A stretch of DNA of 40,150 nucleotides from an uncultured Alphaproteobacteria bacterium. GTDB lineage: Bacteria; Pseudomonadota; Alphaproteobacteria; RF32; CAG-239. Location of the stretch: positions 1-40,150 of the forward strand of contig CALXTN010000014.1 in NCBI GenBank assembly GCA_944391405.1, written 5' to 3'. The position numbers and the translations under genes were made by a program. Position 1 is the first letter of the stretch. Every line of letters starts with the position of its first letter. The notes beneath the pieces were generated by a model. That model was not told the DNA's origin, ran no database searches, and saw only the letters and a program-made list of their open reading frames with translations. Positions 25,736 to 33,863 of this stretch are shown here, one piece after another.

Positions 25736-26668
25736 ATGCTACAAGGTTTCACAAATCAAAACAATGAAACAAATGACATTCATCAAAGAGTGGCAGACCA
25801 GAATATACAAAGTATAGAAGATAGACAGGAAGAATTAAGACATGCTAAAAACGGTTTTATAGGAATGTTAGCCGGAATAGTTGTTGGCGGAGTCGTAGGG
25901 TGGCTATTCTTGGGTCCTGCAGACCATATGAATAAAGAAAAAGAGATTCCTGTAATTAGGGCACCTATAGTAGCGGCAAAGGTTCTGCCTAATGATCCAG
26001 GAGGTATGGAAATAGATAATCAAGACAGAGAAATATATCATATTGTTGATAATACTCCTAAAATACAAGAAGAAATAAAAATACGTCCAACGCCAGATAT
26101 GCCTAAAATAGATATAGATAAAAAAATATCAACTTCAGATGAAATGCAAAGTTTAGTAGAAAGCATTAATGAGGATGATAGTCTGAATATTCAAGACTCC
26201 GAATTTGAAAAAAATAGTATTAAAGAAATAAAAAATGCATCAGTAGAATTATCAGGCATTAAAACGAATAGCAAAGATAAGATAATTATACCTGAAAAAA
26301 TAGACGATATAAAAGTTAAATTACAAAAAACAATTAACGCACAGGCTCAAAAGACGAAAGATATTGAAGAAAAAACAAATGCCACAGTTAAAGAAAGCAT
26401 AAAAAATAATAATTTTGCCAAAGGTACATGGTATACACAAATTATAGCATCATCGAGTCGTCAAGCAGTTCAATCACTATGGACTAATTTAACAGAACGT
26501 CATAGTTTCATCAAAAAATATCCTCATGAGATAGAAGAAATAAAGACGGCACAAGGTACCTCTTTATATAGATTAAAAGTAGGATCATTTAATAGTCGTG
26601 AAGAAGCTGTTGAACTAAGCAATTTACTTAAGAAAAAACAAATTAGTAGTATAATAAAACAGAATTAA
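25736..26668 (+). CDS. SPOR-domain bitopic membrane protein
   Basis: A 310-residue protein. A short cytoplasmic N-terminus precedes one membrane helix (about 44-60, GMLAGIVVGGVVGWLFL). A long charged, Ile/Lys/Asp-rich periplasmic linker follows, then a C-terminal SPOR domain (WYTQIIASSSRQAVQSLW and YRLKVGSFNSREEAVELSNL). SPOR domains bind denuded septal peptidoglycan and bring proteins to the division site. I choose the ATG at 25736 because AGAGGAA lies upstream; an ATG at 25694 would add 14 residues. It stands before nagZ, matching the common alphaproteobacterial order. Confidence 0.85.
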   Translation: MLQGFTNQNNETNDIHQRVADQNIQSIEDRQEELRHAKNGFIGMLAGIVVGGVVGWLFLGPADHMNKEKEIPVIRAPIVAAKVLPNDPGGMEIDNQDREIYHIVDNTPKIQEEIKIRPTPDMPKIDIDKKISTSDEMQSLVESINEDDSLNIQDSEFEKNSIKEIKNASVELSGIKTNSKDKIIIPEKIDDIKVKLQKTINAQAQKTKDIEEKTNATVKESIKNNNFAKGTWYTQIIASSSRQAVQSLWTNLTERHSFIKKYPHEIEEIKTAQGTSLYRLKVGSFNSREEAVELSNLLKKKQISSIIKQN

Positions 26669-26672
26669 TGCA

Positions 26673-27740
26673 ATGACAAAACCGATACTTGCAGCAATAC
26701 TTTCTTGTAAAGGGACTTCGCTAACAGATGAAGAAAAAAAATTATTTTCTGAGTATAACCCACTAGGAATAAGTCTTTTCTCTAGGAATATTCAATCTCA
26801 ACAACAAGTCAAAAATTTAGTTAATGAGATAAAAGAAACAATCAATCGAGATAGTATTCTCATCGCAATAGATGAGGAGGGAGGAAGAGTATGTCGCTTA
26901 GAAAAAATAAAAAAAAGACAATATGCCTCAGCTGAAGCACTAGGAAAAGTCGATACAAAATATAGTAAATATCATGCATACTTAATAGCCTCTGATATGA
27001 GAGAGTTGGGTATAAATATAAATTATGCACCAGTAATTGATAAAAAAATAATTCCTCAAAATAAAGTATTAGAGAGACGGTGTTTTAGCGAAAATATAAG
27101 TAAAATAATTGAGTGTGGGAGAAACATGGCTACTGCTTATATTGAAATGGGAATATGCCCATGTATAAAACACATTCCAGGACATTTTTCGTCATTGATA
27201 GATCCTCACTTATCTTTACCTGAGAGTTCGCTCAAACAAGAAGAATTATACGCAGAAATAAATTATTTGCGAAAATTTAATAAGTTTCCTTTAGGAATGA
27301 GTTCTCATATTTTATTAAAAAATATTGATAAAATAAATCCAACGACACAATCGCCTAAAGTCGTTAATGAAATTGTCCGTAAATACTTGGGTTTTGATGG
27401 GTTTATATTAAGTGATGCAATTGATATGCATGCATTAAGTGGAAACGTTACGGAAAGGATGGAAAAAAGTTTAAATGCAGGAATAGATGCTATATGTTAT
27501 TGTTCAGGAAAAATTGAAGATCTAACAGAAATATGCAAAACAAAGCGTTTCTTAACTGAAAAATCACTAATAAGATTTGCCAAAATAGAAAAAGTCATTC
27601 ATAATAAACCCAAGAAAATTGATTTAAGCAAGATTCAAGTATGCTACGAAAATGCATTAAAAGAAAGTTTTAATGAGAAATATTCTTATGATGCAACAGA
27701 AGTATTACATCAAATGCTCAAGAAAGGAGAAAATTTATGA
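26673..27740 (+). CDS. nagZ: Beta-N-acetylhexosaminidase NagZ (GH3)
   Basis: A 355-residue glycoside hydrolase family 3 enzyme. IAIDEEGGRVCRL (65-77), KHIPGH (166-171) with the following D-P-H (catalytic loop, normally D-S-H), and SDAIDMHAL with the nucleophile Asp248 identify NagZ. It removes GlcNAc from anhydro-muropeptides during cytoplasmic peptidoglycan recycling. The start follows the SPOR gene by four bases with no clear ribosome site of its own, so it is probably translated by coupling. In related alphaproteobacteria scpA/scpB come between this gene and tatA; they are missing here. Confidence 0.9.
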   Translation: MTKPILAAILSCKGTSLTDEEKKLFSEYNPLGISLFSRNIQSQQQVKNLVNEIKETINRDSILIAIDEEGGRVCRLEKIKKRQYASAEALGKVDTKYSKYHAYLIASDMRELGININYAPVIDKKIIPQNKVLERRCFSENISKIIECGRNMATAYIEMGICPCIKHIPGHFSSLIDPHLSLPESSLKQEELYAEINYLRKFNKFPLGMSSHILLKNIDKINPTTQSPKVVNEIVRKYLGFDGFILSDAIDMHALSGNVTERMEKSLNAGIDAICYCSGKIEDLTEICKTKRFLTEKSLIRFAKIEKVIHNKPKKIDLSKIQVCYENALKESFNEKYSYDATEVLHQMLKKGENL

Positions 27741-27958
27741 TTTGGATTTTAGTTATAATTGTTGTAATTGTAATATATAATGCAGAAAAAATGCCACAAA
27801 TTATGGATAAAATAAAAACAGAAGTACCTCATATTGTAGAAGCCGGTAAAAAAGCTTCAAAAGAAATACAAGAAAAGGCTCAGGCAGCGCATCAAGAAAA
27901 AAAACAGGAAAAGAAAAATATTTCAGAAACAAAAGATAAAAAGACTGCGGAAAAATAA
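27737..27958 (+). CDS. TatA/TatB-like small membrane protein
   Basis: A 73-residue protein: one N-terminal membrane helix (2-14), an amphipathic helix (EKMPQIMDKIKTEVPHIV) and a charged, Lys/Glu-rich tail, the layout of twin-arginine translocase TatA/TatB. Position after nagZ supports this. However, the F-G hinge between helices, normally conserved, is replaced by Y-N, and no tatC follows, so the assignment is tentative. It overlaps nagZ by four bases (ATGA). Confidence 0.5.
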   Translation: MIWILVIIVVIVIYNAEKMPQIMDKIKTEVPHIVEAGKKASKEIQEKAQAAHQEKKQEKKNISETKDKKTAEK

Positions 27959-27971
27959 TTTAAAATATTCA

Positions 27972-28015
27972 TTACAAAATAAAATCTTGTCAGTTGACAA
28001 GATTTTATTTTGTAA
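27972..28015. terminator. Long palindromic bidirectional terminator
   Basis: A 21-bp perfect inverted repeat with only GT between its arms (arm core ATAAAATCTTGTCA). Both arms are A/T-rich outside and end in runs that give a T-tract on each strand. It separates the plus-strand SPOR-nagZ-TatA-like genes from the minus-strand accessory cluster, which ends at 28072. It marks the boundary between housekeeping and accessory regions. Confidence 0.8.
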
Positions 28016-28071
28016 AAAAAAGATAAAACATACACAGTCAAATTTTACAGAAACAGTGTATATAAAGCAAA

Positions 28072-28983
28072 TTACTTAAGCGCCGGAATATTTAACTGAG
28101 CAAAAGCTCCAGGTTTTATTTTAACTGTAGCATATCTCAAATTCTCTGTTTCAATCATATACTCTTCACGTCCAGTAAAATAAGCTGCTAATTTGTAAAA
28201 ATCTCTTCCGTTAAGTTCCTGTCTTTCCCAATTCATTAAATAAAAAACACAGGCTTGACTTTTATCAGTTAATCCGCAACGAGGACGACCAGCAGGAACA
28301 TCTGAATTAACTACAACACCCTCTAATCCATGATTTTCAATTGTTTGGGAAGAAAAAAGAGTTTTTCCAATAAACAATCCAACAAAAAGACAAATACCAG
28401 CAACAATATACGCAATATTTTTTTTGACAAAGGCTGAATCATTTTGAAAAATTTCGCCCCCATCATCTTCATCATACACAAATTCGTCAGCTAAATCTGC
28501 ATCTAAATCATCTAAAGAAAAAGATAAATTAGAATTGTTAGTATTAGGAGTCATATTTTGAGTGTCTCTGACTCTAACCAAAGCATTACTATCTTCATTA
28601 TACGCAGAGCTGTCCTCGTCTGTTTGTTCTAAGGACGAACTACTAGACACTTGAAACGATGAATCTTGTGGGGCTGATAAATTATTATATAATATATCCT
28701 CTTCTTGCTTTTGAGAAGGAGCTCTATCAAAGTGAACTTTATTTTCTCCCTCTAAAATATTCTGTTTTTCTACAGAGGTTGCTTGAAAAGAAGGCATAAC
28801 TTTTTCCGGGGCCTGAGGAATATCAACCGCTGGTCGAATCTTAGGCCTTTTTATCTTCTTCAGCTTGGGACGATTCGGTAAAGTATTATTTTGCGAAAAT
28901 TGAGGTACATTTGAAACAGTATTTTGAGAAGAATTATCTTCTGAATTCTGTAATAGAAAATTATCTAAATTGTCTTCACTCAT
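28072..28983 (-). CDS. Bitopic membrane protein with disordered acidic cytoplasmic tail, secretion cluster
   Basis: A 303-residue protein not recognised as a known family. Residues 1-185 are low-complexity and probably disordered: a Pro/Lys/Arg-rich patch (37-51), then Ser/Asp/Glu-rich sequence. One membrane helix spans about 189-206 (NIAYIVAGICLFVGLFIG). The periplasmic part of about 95 residues contains Cys236 and Cys245, likely a disulfide (CGLTDKSQAC). The topology recalls VirB10/TrbI-type proteins but no homology is visible. The N-terminal motif LDNFLLQN (6-13) recurs in the acidic protein encoded three genes upstream (LDEFLTEN, LDAFMTEQ), suggesting a shared binding partner. Last gene of the cluster, 11 bases after the secretin-like gene. 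Confidence 0.65.
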   Translation of the reverse strand: MSEDNLDNFLLQNSEDNSSQNTVSNVPQFSQNNTLPNRPKLKKIKRPKIRPAVDIPQAPEKVMPSFQATSVEKQNILEGENKVHFDRAPSQKQEEDILYNNLSAPQDSSFQVSSSSSLEQTDEDSSAYNEDSNALVRVRDTQNMTPNTNNSNLSFSLDDLDADLADEFVYDEDDGGEIFQNDSAFVKKNIAYIVAGICLFVGLFIGKTLFSSQTIENHGLEGVVVNSDVPAGRPRCGLTDKSQACVFYLMNWERQELNGRDFYKLAAYFTGREEYMIETENLRYATVKIKPGAFAQLNIPALK

Positions 28984-28994
28984 TTACAAACTCT

Positions 28995-30272
28995 CTAAAT
29001 TCTGTTTTTTATTTTCTCATCTGTTTTAAGCATTCTGACTAATCTCGGAACAATAAACACAATTGTTTCTGTTCCTTGAAAAGCCGGACCAAAAATTTCA
29101 CTAGGCAAACCAATAATTAAGAAGTTTTCGCCCAATTTATTTCTAACTTTAAATTTGGTAATCTCTCCTTCTGTTGTATCAAGAGTTATTTCAGAGTAAA
29201 TACGATTATTTTTCTCTAAAGAAGCTCTTGCTAAAACAGATAACGAATATTCCATATTATCTAACTTGCCACAACGTCCAACATCAAATCGCGAAAACCA
29301 CCTAGCTGGAACAACAAAACGCCCTTCAGAAATATCTTCTATTGAGGCATATTTGCTAACAAATTTTCTTAATTGATCAATAGATAAATCATTAGTAACC
29401 GTTAAAATTCTACCAATAACACCTGTTTGTGCAGTAGCTATAGTGCCAAATTTAAAATCCTTCAATAAATCATTCCAAACAACTCCGCAAGGTTCATTGG
29501 GAATAACTCTAAAAATGCTTACGTCATACATAATCATAGCCGGATTATTTTCAAAATCGGCAACTAATTCATTTATTTTATTCATTGTTTCCAAATTAGT
29601 TTCAAAAGAAACTGTATAGTCACGCCAATTTGTTATGACATCAGTAATACCAGCACCTCTCAAAATGTCCAAAAAACCGAGTAATAAAGTTCTAGAACTG
29701 GGAGCATACAATGTAAAGCTTGCACGGCGACTTAAAATGAGGGAATTTGTTTTAGCGTCATATCTATAAAATAAATCGGCAGAGCGTGTAATTCTCTCAA
29801 TAACTTCTTTGAAACTTCCATTGAGATTTTTCCCATAAAGATTCGGATAAGGAGCATCTTTTGCAACAAGAACAATATTAGCCTCTTGAGTAAGCTTAAG
29901 CAAAGCTTGTTCCGCAGGAATATTATCAAAAGTAAAATCTCTGACCTCAAAATCTGGAAGAGGATCATTTACATCATTGCGCTCAATTCTAAAAGATACA
30001 TTATTATGAGGCAAAATTTGTACCATCTCCTGCGTTTTCCAATTTACATTGCAACGTAAAGGCGTTTCCAAATCTAAATCATTTGCGCGAAACGTCGTTC
30101 TAAGCATATATGGATTTTCTTGAGGTAAAATAATAAAATTATCAGTAGTATTTCCATCGACAGTAGTATTGGTTACAATAGTCTCTTCATCACTCTGATA
30201 AGCATTACATGCAACAAAGGACAGTAAAGAAAATAGAATTAAAAGATTTTTTTTTCTTAGACCAAATTTCAC
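28995..30272 (-). CDS. Short secretin-like outer-membrane lipoprotein
   Basis: About 425 residues. A lipoprotein signal ends at Cys22 (LLSFVAC). An N0/STN-like domain (FTFDNIPAEQALLKLTQEAN...SLILSRR) and a second small N-domain follow. The C-terminal third resembles the secretin core and its last conserved strand (GENFLIIGLPSEIFGPAFQG then TIVFIVPRLVR). It is shorter than PilN/BfpB-type lipoprotein secretins of type IVb pili or IncI plasmids. Secretins form outer-membrane rings for pili or secretion. I favour the GTG at 30272, which has AAAGGTGA upstream and starts right after the preceding stop; ATG at 30293 is the alternative. Confidence 0.65.
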   Translation of the reverse strand: MKFGLRKKNLLILFSLLSFVACNAYQSDEETIVTNTTVDGNTTDNFIILPQENPYMLRTTFRANDLDLETPLRCNVNWKTQEMVQILPHNNVSFRIERNDVNDPLPDFEVRDFTFDNIPAEQALLKLTQEANIVLVAKDAPYPNLYGKNLNGSFKEVIERITRSADLFYRYDAKTNSLILSRRASFTLYAPSSRTLLLGFLDILRGAGITDVITNWRDYTVSFETNLETMNKINELVADFENNPAMIMYDVSIFRVIPNEPCGVVWNDLLKDFKFGTIATAQTGVIGRILTVTNDLSIDQLRKFVSKYASIEDISEGRFVVPARWFSRFDVGRCGKLDNMEYSLSVLARASLEKNNRIYSEITLDTTEGEITKFKVRNKLGENFLIIGLPSEIFGPAFQGTETIVFIVPRLVRMLKTDEKIKNRI

Positions 30273-30273
30273 G

Positions 30274-30780
30274 CTATTCACCTTTACTTTCATTATTTTC
30301 TTCATTTTCAATAAGTTTTTCTTGCTCTGCAACCAACTTAGCCACAACATCGTCTATACTTTCTCCAGCACCTTTAGTAGGATCATCTGCCTGATTAGTG
30401 AAACCTCCAAATGCATCTTTAGCAGCACTTAAATCTTCATCTTTCTTTGCAGCCATATCAACAGAGGCATTCCTTTCCAGTTCTTGTTTATATAAATCTA
30501 AATTTCTTTCAAGGGCAGCTATTCCGCCTTTAATTTTTTTCTCAACAAAAGGATGTAACTCACGGTGTTCTATAATATAATCTCCAGTTTCACACAGCTC
30601 TTTTAAAACATCAATAATATATGGATAAAAAGGATAATCCTCAACAGCTATATTTCCCTGACGAATACATCTTGCGGCAATTCGAGAAACAGTCCGATCG
30701 TAATAATCTCTAATAAGTACATAATTATCTATGTACCAAAGAGATTCCTTCGTAACGTTTAGCTCATCATTATTAAGCAT
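30274..30780 (-). CDS. Small soluble protein of unknown function, secretion cluster
   Basis: A 168-residue protein with no signal peptide or membrane helix. Residues 1-110 are predicted helical, with notable Tyr/Phe content (ESLWYIDNYVLIRDYYDR, VEDYPFYPYIIDVLKELC). The last 50 residues are acidic and low in complexity (ending EENNESKGE). I do not recognise a family. A very strong ribosome site (AGGGAGG) precedes the start, so it may be made in quantity. It sits between the acidic repeat protein and the secretin-like lipoprotein, a position that suggests a pilotin, chaperone or adaptor-like cytoplasmic partner (inference). Confidence 0.65.
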   Translation of the reverse strand: MLNNDELNVTKESLWYIDNYVLIRDYYDRTVSRIAARCIRQGNIAVEDYPFYPYIIDVLKELCETGDYIIEHRELHPFVEKKIKGGIAALERNLDLYKQELERNASVDMAAKKDEDLSAAKDAFGGFTNQADDPTKGAGESIDDVVAKLVAEQEKLIENEENNESKGE

Positions 30781-30835
30781 AATACCTCCCTATATTTATA
30801 AAATAAAAAAAACATAATATAATGTAAAATGTTTT

Positions 30836-33805
30836 TTATTTTTTATGATCATCTACATTAGAAGTATCTTCGTTATCCTCAACATATTCCCATTCCCAAT
30901 CCTCATCATTTCCATTTTCTGAAACTGGATTTCCGTCTTCATCAACATACTCCCATTCCCAATCTTCATCATCAGAATTTTCTGAAGCATTTTGAGATGT
31001 CGAAATTTCTTGTTGAGTATTCATTTCAATTTTATTATTATCGGTTGAAACATTAGAAATGATGTCATCATAATCATTGTTTCCAACATTTTCATCATCA
31101 CTATAGTCATCAAGTTCAATAGGTTGATCTAAGGATGAAATGTCAATATTATCAGAAGTTAATGCTTCACGAATTTTATCAAGTTCTTTACTGTAACGGC
31201 TTTGAGGGTGTTTGGGCTCAGAATTAGTATCAGTATCAGTATCAGTATTAGTATTAGATTCAATCTGTATATTATCTGATGACATAATATTATTTACAGT
31301 CGAAATATTAGATAAAACATTATTGTCTCCCTCAGCAAGGGCTGCTTCATCATTTTGCTCAGTCATAAAAGCATCAAGAGGAGAAATATCGGTGCTAGCA
31401 CCAGAAAGATGCTCTGAAGAACTATCCTGATCCATTGAAATATTACTACTGTTACCCATTATTTCATTAAAATTTGACAATTTGTAATCCTCAAAATTTC
31501 GAGTAGATTGCTCTATATCATTGTCACTCGGCTCGTTATTGACATCATTGGACACAGGTTGAGATATATTACTAACAATATTGGGAGTGCTTGCTGTTGT
31601 ATTTAATTGTTCAGTATATATATCTGATTGTTTTGAATTCTCTGTTAGAAACTCATCAAGAGAAAAAGATGATTTTTGTGCTTCATTCATTTTTGTCTCT
31701 GCCATAGATACATGATCTGAAATATTATCTGTATCAGATATTATTCTATCAGAAGGTGCGGAAACATTACCTGAGGCTAACTGATTATCTATATCAAATG
31801 AGGCGTGTGTTATTTTTTGCTCAGATTTAGACGCTTCGGAATGACGACTTTCGTGTTCAGACAATAAATCTTTATCCTGCAAAGAAAAATCTGCTTTTGC
31901 GGAAATATCCGAAATCGGTAAATCTTGATTTTCTGGAACAATATTTTTATCACTTAAGTTAGATTCGATATCAGGTAATACAAAGTCCAGATCATCATCA
32001 AATCCATCTATAGATGTTTCAATATCACTTTTTTCTTCATCTGGATTACTAATATTTTCAAAGCCCAAAGAAGCCGAACTTTCGTTAATTGCTTCAGTAT
32101 CATCGGAAAAAGATTTATCAGGAAGAACAAAGTCTAAATCATCATCAGAGTCATCGGAGTTATCAAGATTACTAATATGACCGATATTTGAAAATTTTTC
32201 AGTATTATCATGATGATCATCACTAATATCTGGCAACATAAAATCTAAGTCTTCAAAAGTATCGTTTTCAATGCTTAAATTTTTTTCAGGTTGATGTTTT
32301 TTAGTTGAAACATCAATATTATCAGAAATTGCAACATTACTTTGTTTTTCTAGGGTGCTAGAATAATGAGAACTAGATACATTTGAATCTTCGATAGAAC
32401 CATCAGAATCAAGAGGCGGAACATCTAAACGTACATTATCAAAATTATCTTCGTGTTTAAATGTATCATTTCGAATAATTCCGTCAAAAGCAGGGATGCT
32501 ACTTTGGGCAACTGATGAATTTTTACCTTGAGTTGTAGATGATAAATCAGAAACAGAAGACAATCCCCTTTCTGCAACAGATTCGTTCGTAACAAAATCT
32601 GTATCGATTTGTTGTTTCAAATGTTCATCAGATAGTTCTTCACTTCTGTTTTTCTTTTTCTTTTTTTTCTTTTTTTTCTTGTGCTCTTGAAATTCGGGAT
32701 AATTACTATCTTTTTGCTCTAAAGTACTTTGATTTGTTACTAGAGGCGATGTAAATTCAATATTATCCAGATTCTCTGGTTCAACATGAGGAGAATGTTT
32801 TTCTTGAGATAAATTTTCAGCAATTTCGCTTGTATTAGAAATATTAGCTGAAGTTATGGATTCGTGATCTTCATTTATGTTCTTATCTGGGATGTTTACA
32901 GAGATGGAACTATCGGATCCAGATGGAGTATTATCAATAATAACTTTTCTATCTTGCAAGCTTTGCGCGCATAATCTAAACAATTCTTGCATTTTTTGTA
33001 AAGAAATATCTAAATCACTAGTAATCTCTTCTCTAAAACGTCTTAAACGATTCTCTACATTTAAATATTCAGAAATTTCTGCATTTTTTTTGTTACTTGC
33101 AGTATAAAGTCCTTCCAATAATTTAGTAATTGAAGCCTGTGAAGCTATAATCCTATTATTCAAATCAGCAATATCCGTATCGTCTCTGTCTCTTGTTGCC
33201 AAAATACCTTCCAAAATACGAGATATAGATACTTGAGAAGCTATAACTGAGTCTGTAATACTACGAGTTTCTTTTAGTACATCTAGCAAAGATGCTCTAG
33301 AAGTTCGGATTTCCTCAGCAATAACATCAAAAGCATTGCCGAAGTCAGCGGTGATGGTAGACACCGTACCCGATGAGGATATTGGAGATTGAGGTAATTG
33401 TTTGAAAGCATTTGCAAGAGCCTGAGCTAAAGCATCAGCAAAAGAGGCATCTATAGTAATATTTCCAGATACAGTCTGAACTGCATCTCCAGAAGTTACT
33501 TTAGGATTATCTGTTTTTCCGGCACCTTCATCAAAATCTTCTTTATTTGCTTTAACAAAAGCAATACCACGATCAGTTTTTACTTGCTCAATATGTTCAA
33601 CAAGAAGACGACCACCTGGCATTCTTTTAAAGAAGTCGGTAATATTTTGCGGTAAAGCTAAAAGTTCATCGTCAAATTCGTCTCTTTTGGCTTTATTAAA
33701 AATATGCACTTGCCTAAAGATATTCAGATAGCGCTGAGCAACCAAAATCGGTGCTTCTTCCCCACTTTTATCACTACCGAATTCTACATCATTTAAATTT
33801 TCCAC
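30836..33805 (-). CDS. Large acidic repeat protein, secretion cluster
   Basis: A 989-residue cytoplasmic-looking protein with no signal or membrane helix; not recognised. Residues 1-290 are ordered and helical, with two tandem copies of about 32 residues (187-218 starting VIASQVSISRILEG; 219-253 starting IIASQASITKLLEG). The rest is Ser/Asp/Asn/Glu-rich and likely disordered, with ten lysines at 376-385. Short motifs recur: DLDF[MV]LPD three times (about 519, 556, 606), LDEFLTEN (716) and LDAFMTEQ (810), and DEDWEWEYV twice at the C-terminus (946-954 and 967-975). The start is GTG with AAAGG upstream. It could be a scaffold, ruler or secreted effector; the repeats favour multivalent binding. 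Confidence 0.7.
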   Translation of the reverse strand: MENLNDVEFGSDKSGEEAPILVAQRYLNIFRQVHIFNKAKRDEFDDELLALPQNITDFFKRMPGGRLLVEHIEQVKTDRGIAFVKANKEDFDEGAGKTDNPKVTSGDAVQTVSGNITIDASFADALAQALANAFKQLPQSPISSSGTVSTITADFGNAFDVIAEEIRTSRASLLDVLKETRSITDSVIASQVSISRILEGILATRDRDDTDIADLNNRIIASQASITKLLEGLYTASNKKNAEISEYLNVENRLRRFREEITSDLDISLQKMQELFRLCAQSLQDRKVIIDNTPSGSDSSISVNIPDKNINEDHESITSANISNTSEIAENLSQEKHSPHVEPENLDNIEFTSPLVTNQSTLEQKDSNYPEFQEHKKKKKKKKKKNRSEELSDEHLKQQIDTDFVTNESVAERGLSSVSDLSSTTQGKNSSVAQSSIPAFDGIIRNDTFKHEDNFDNVRLDVPPLDSDGSIEDSNVSSSHYSSTLEKQSNVAISDNIDVSTKKHQPEKNLSIENDTFEDLDFMLPDISDDHHDNTEKFSNIGHISNLDNSDDSDDDLDFVLPDKSFSDDTEAINESSASLGFENISNPDEEKSDIETSIDGFDDDLDFVLPDIESNLSDKNIVPENQDLPISDISAKADFSLQDKDLLSEHESRHSEASKSEQKITHASFDIDNQLASGNVSAPSDRIISDTDNISDHVSMAETKMNEAQKSSFSLDEFLTENSKQSDIYTEQLNTTASTPNIVSNISQPVSNDVNNEPSDNDIEQSTRNFEDYKLSNFNEIMGNSSNISMDQDSSSEHLSGASTDISPLDAFMTEQNDEAALAEGDNNVLSNISTVNNIMSSDNIQIESNTNTDTDTDTNSEPKHPQSRYSKELDKIREALTSDNIDISSLDQPIELDDYSDDENVGNNDYDDIISNVSTDNNKIEMNTQQEISTSQNASENSDDEDWEWEYVDEDGNPVSENGNDEDWEWEYVEDNEDTSNVDDHKK
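31222..31258. repeat. Hexanucleotide microsatellite inside the acidic repeat protein gene
   Basis: About six copies of AGTAT[CT] encoding Asp/Asn-Thr repeats (NTNTDTDTDTN). The unit is a multiple of three, so copy-number change alters linker length without shifting frame. Confidence 0.6.
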
Positions 33806-33863
33806 AATCCCAACCTTTATTCAAAATGATTAACGAAAAGAAATACGACAGATAATATCAACG

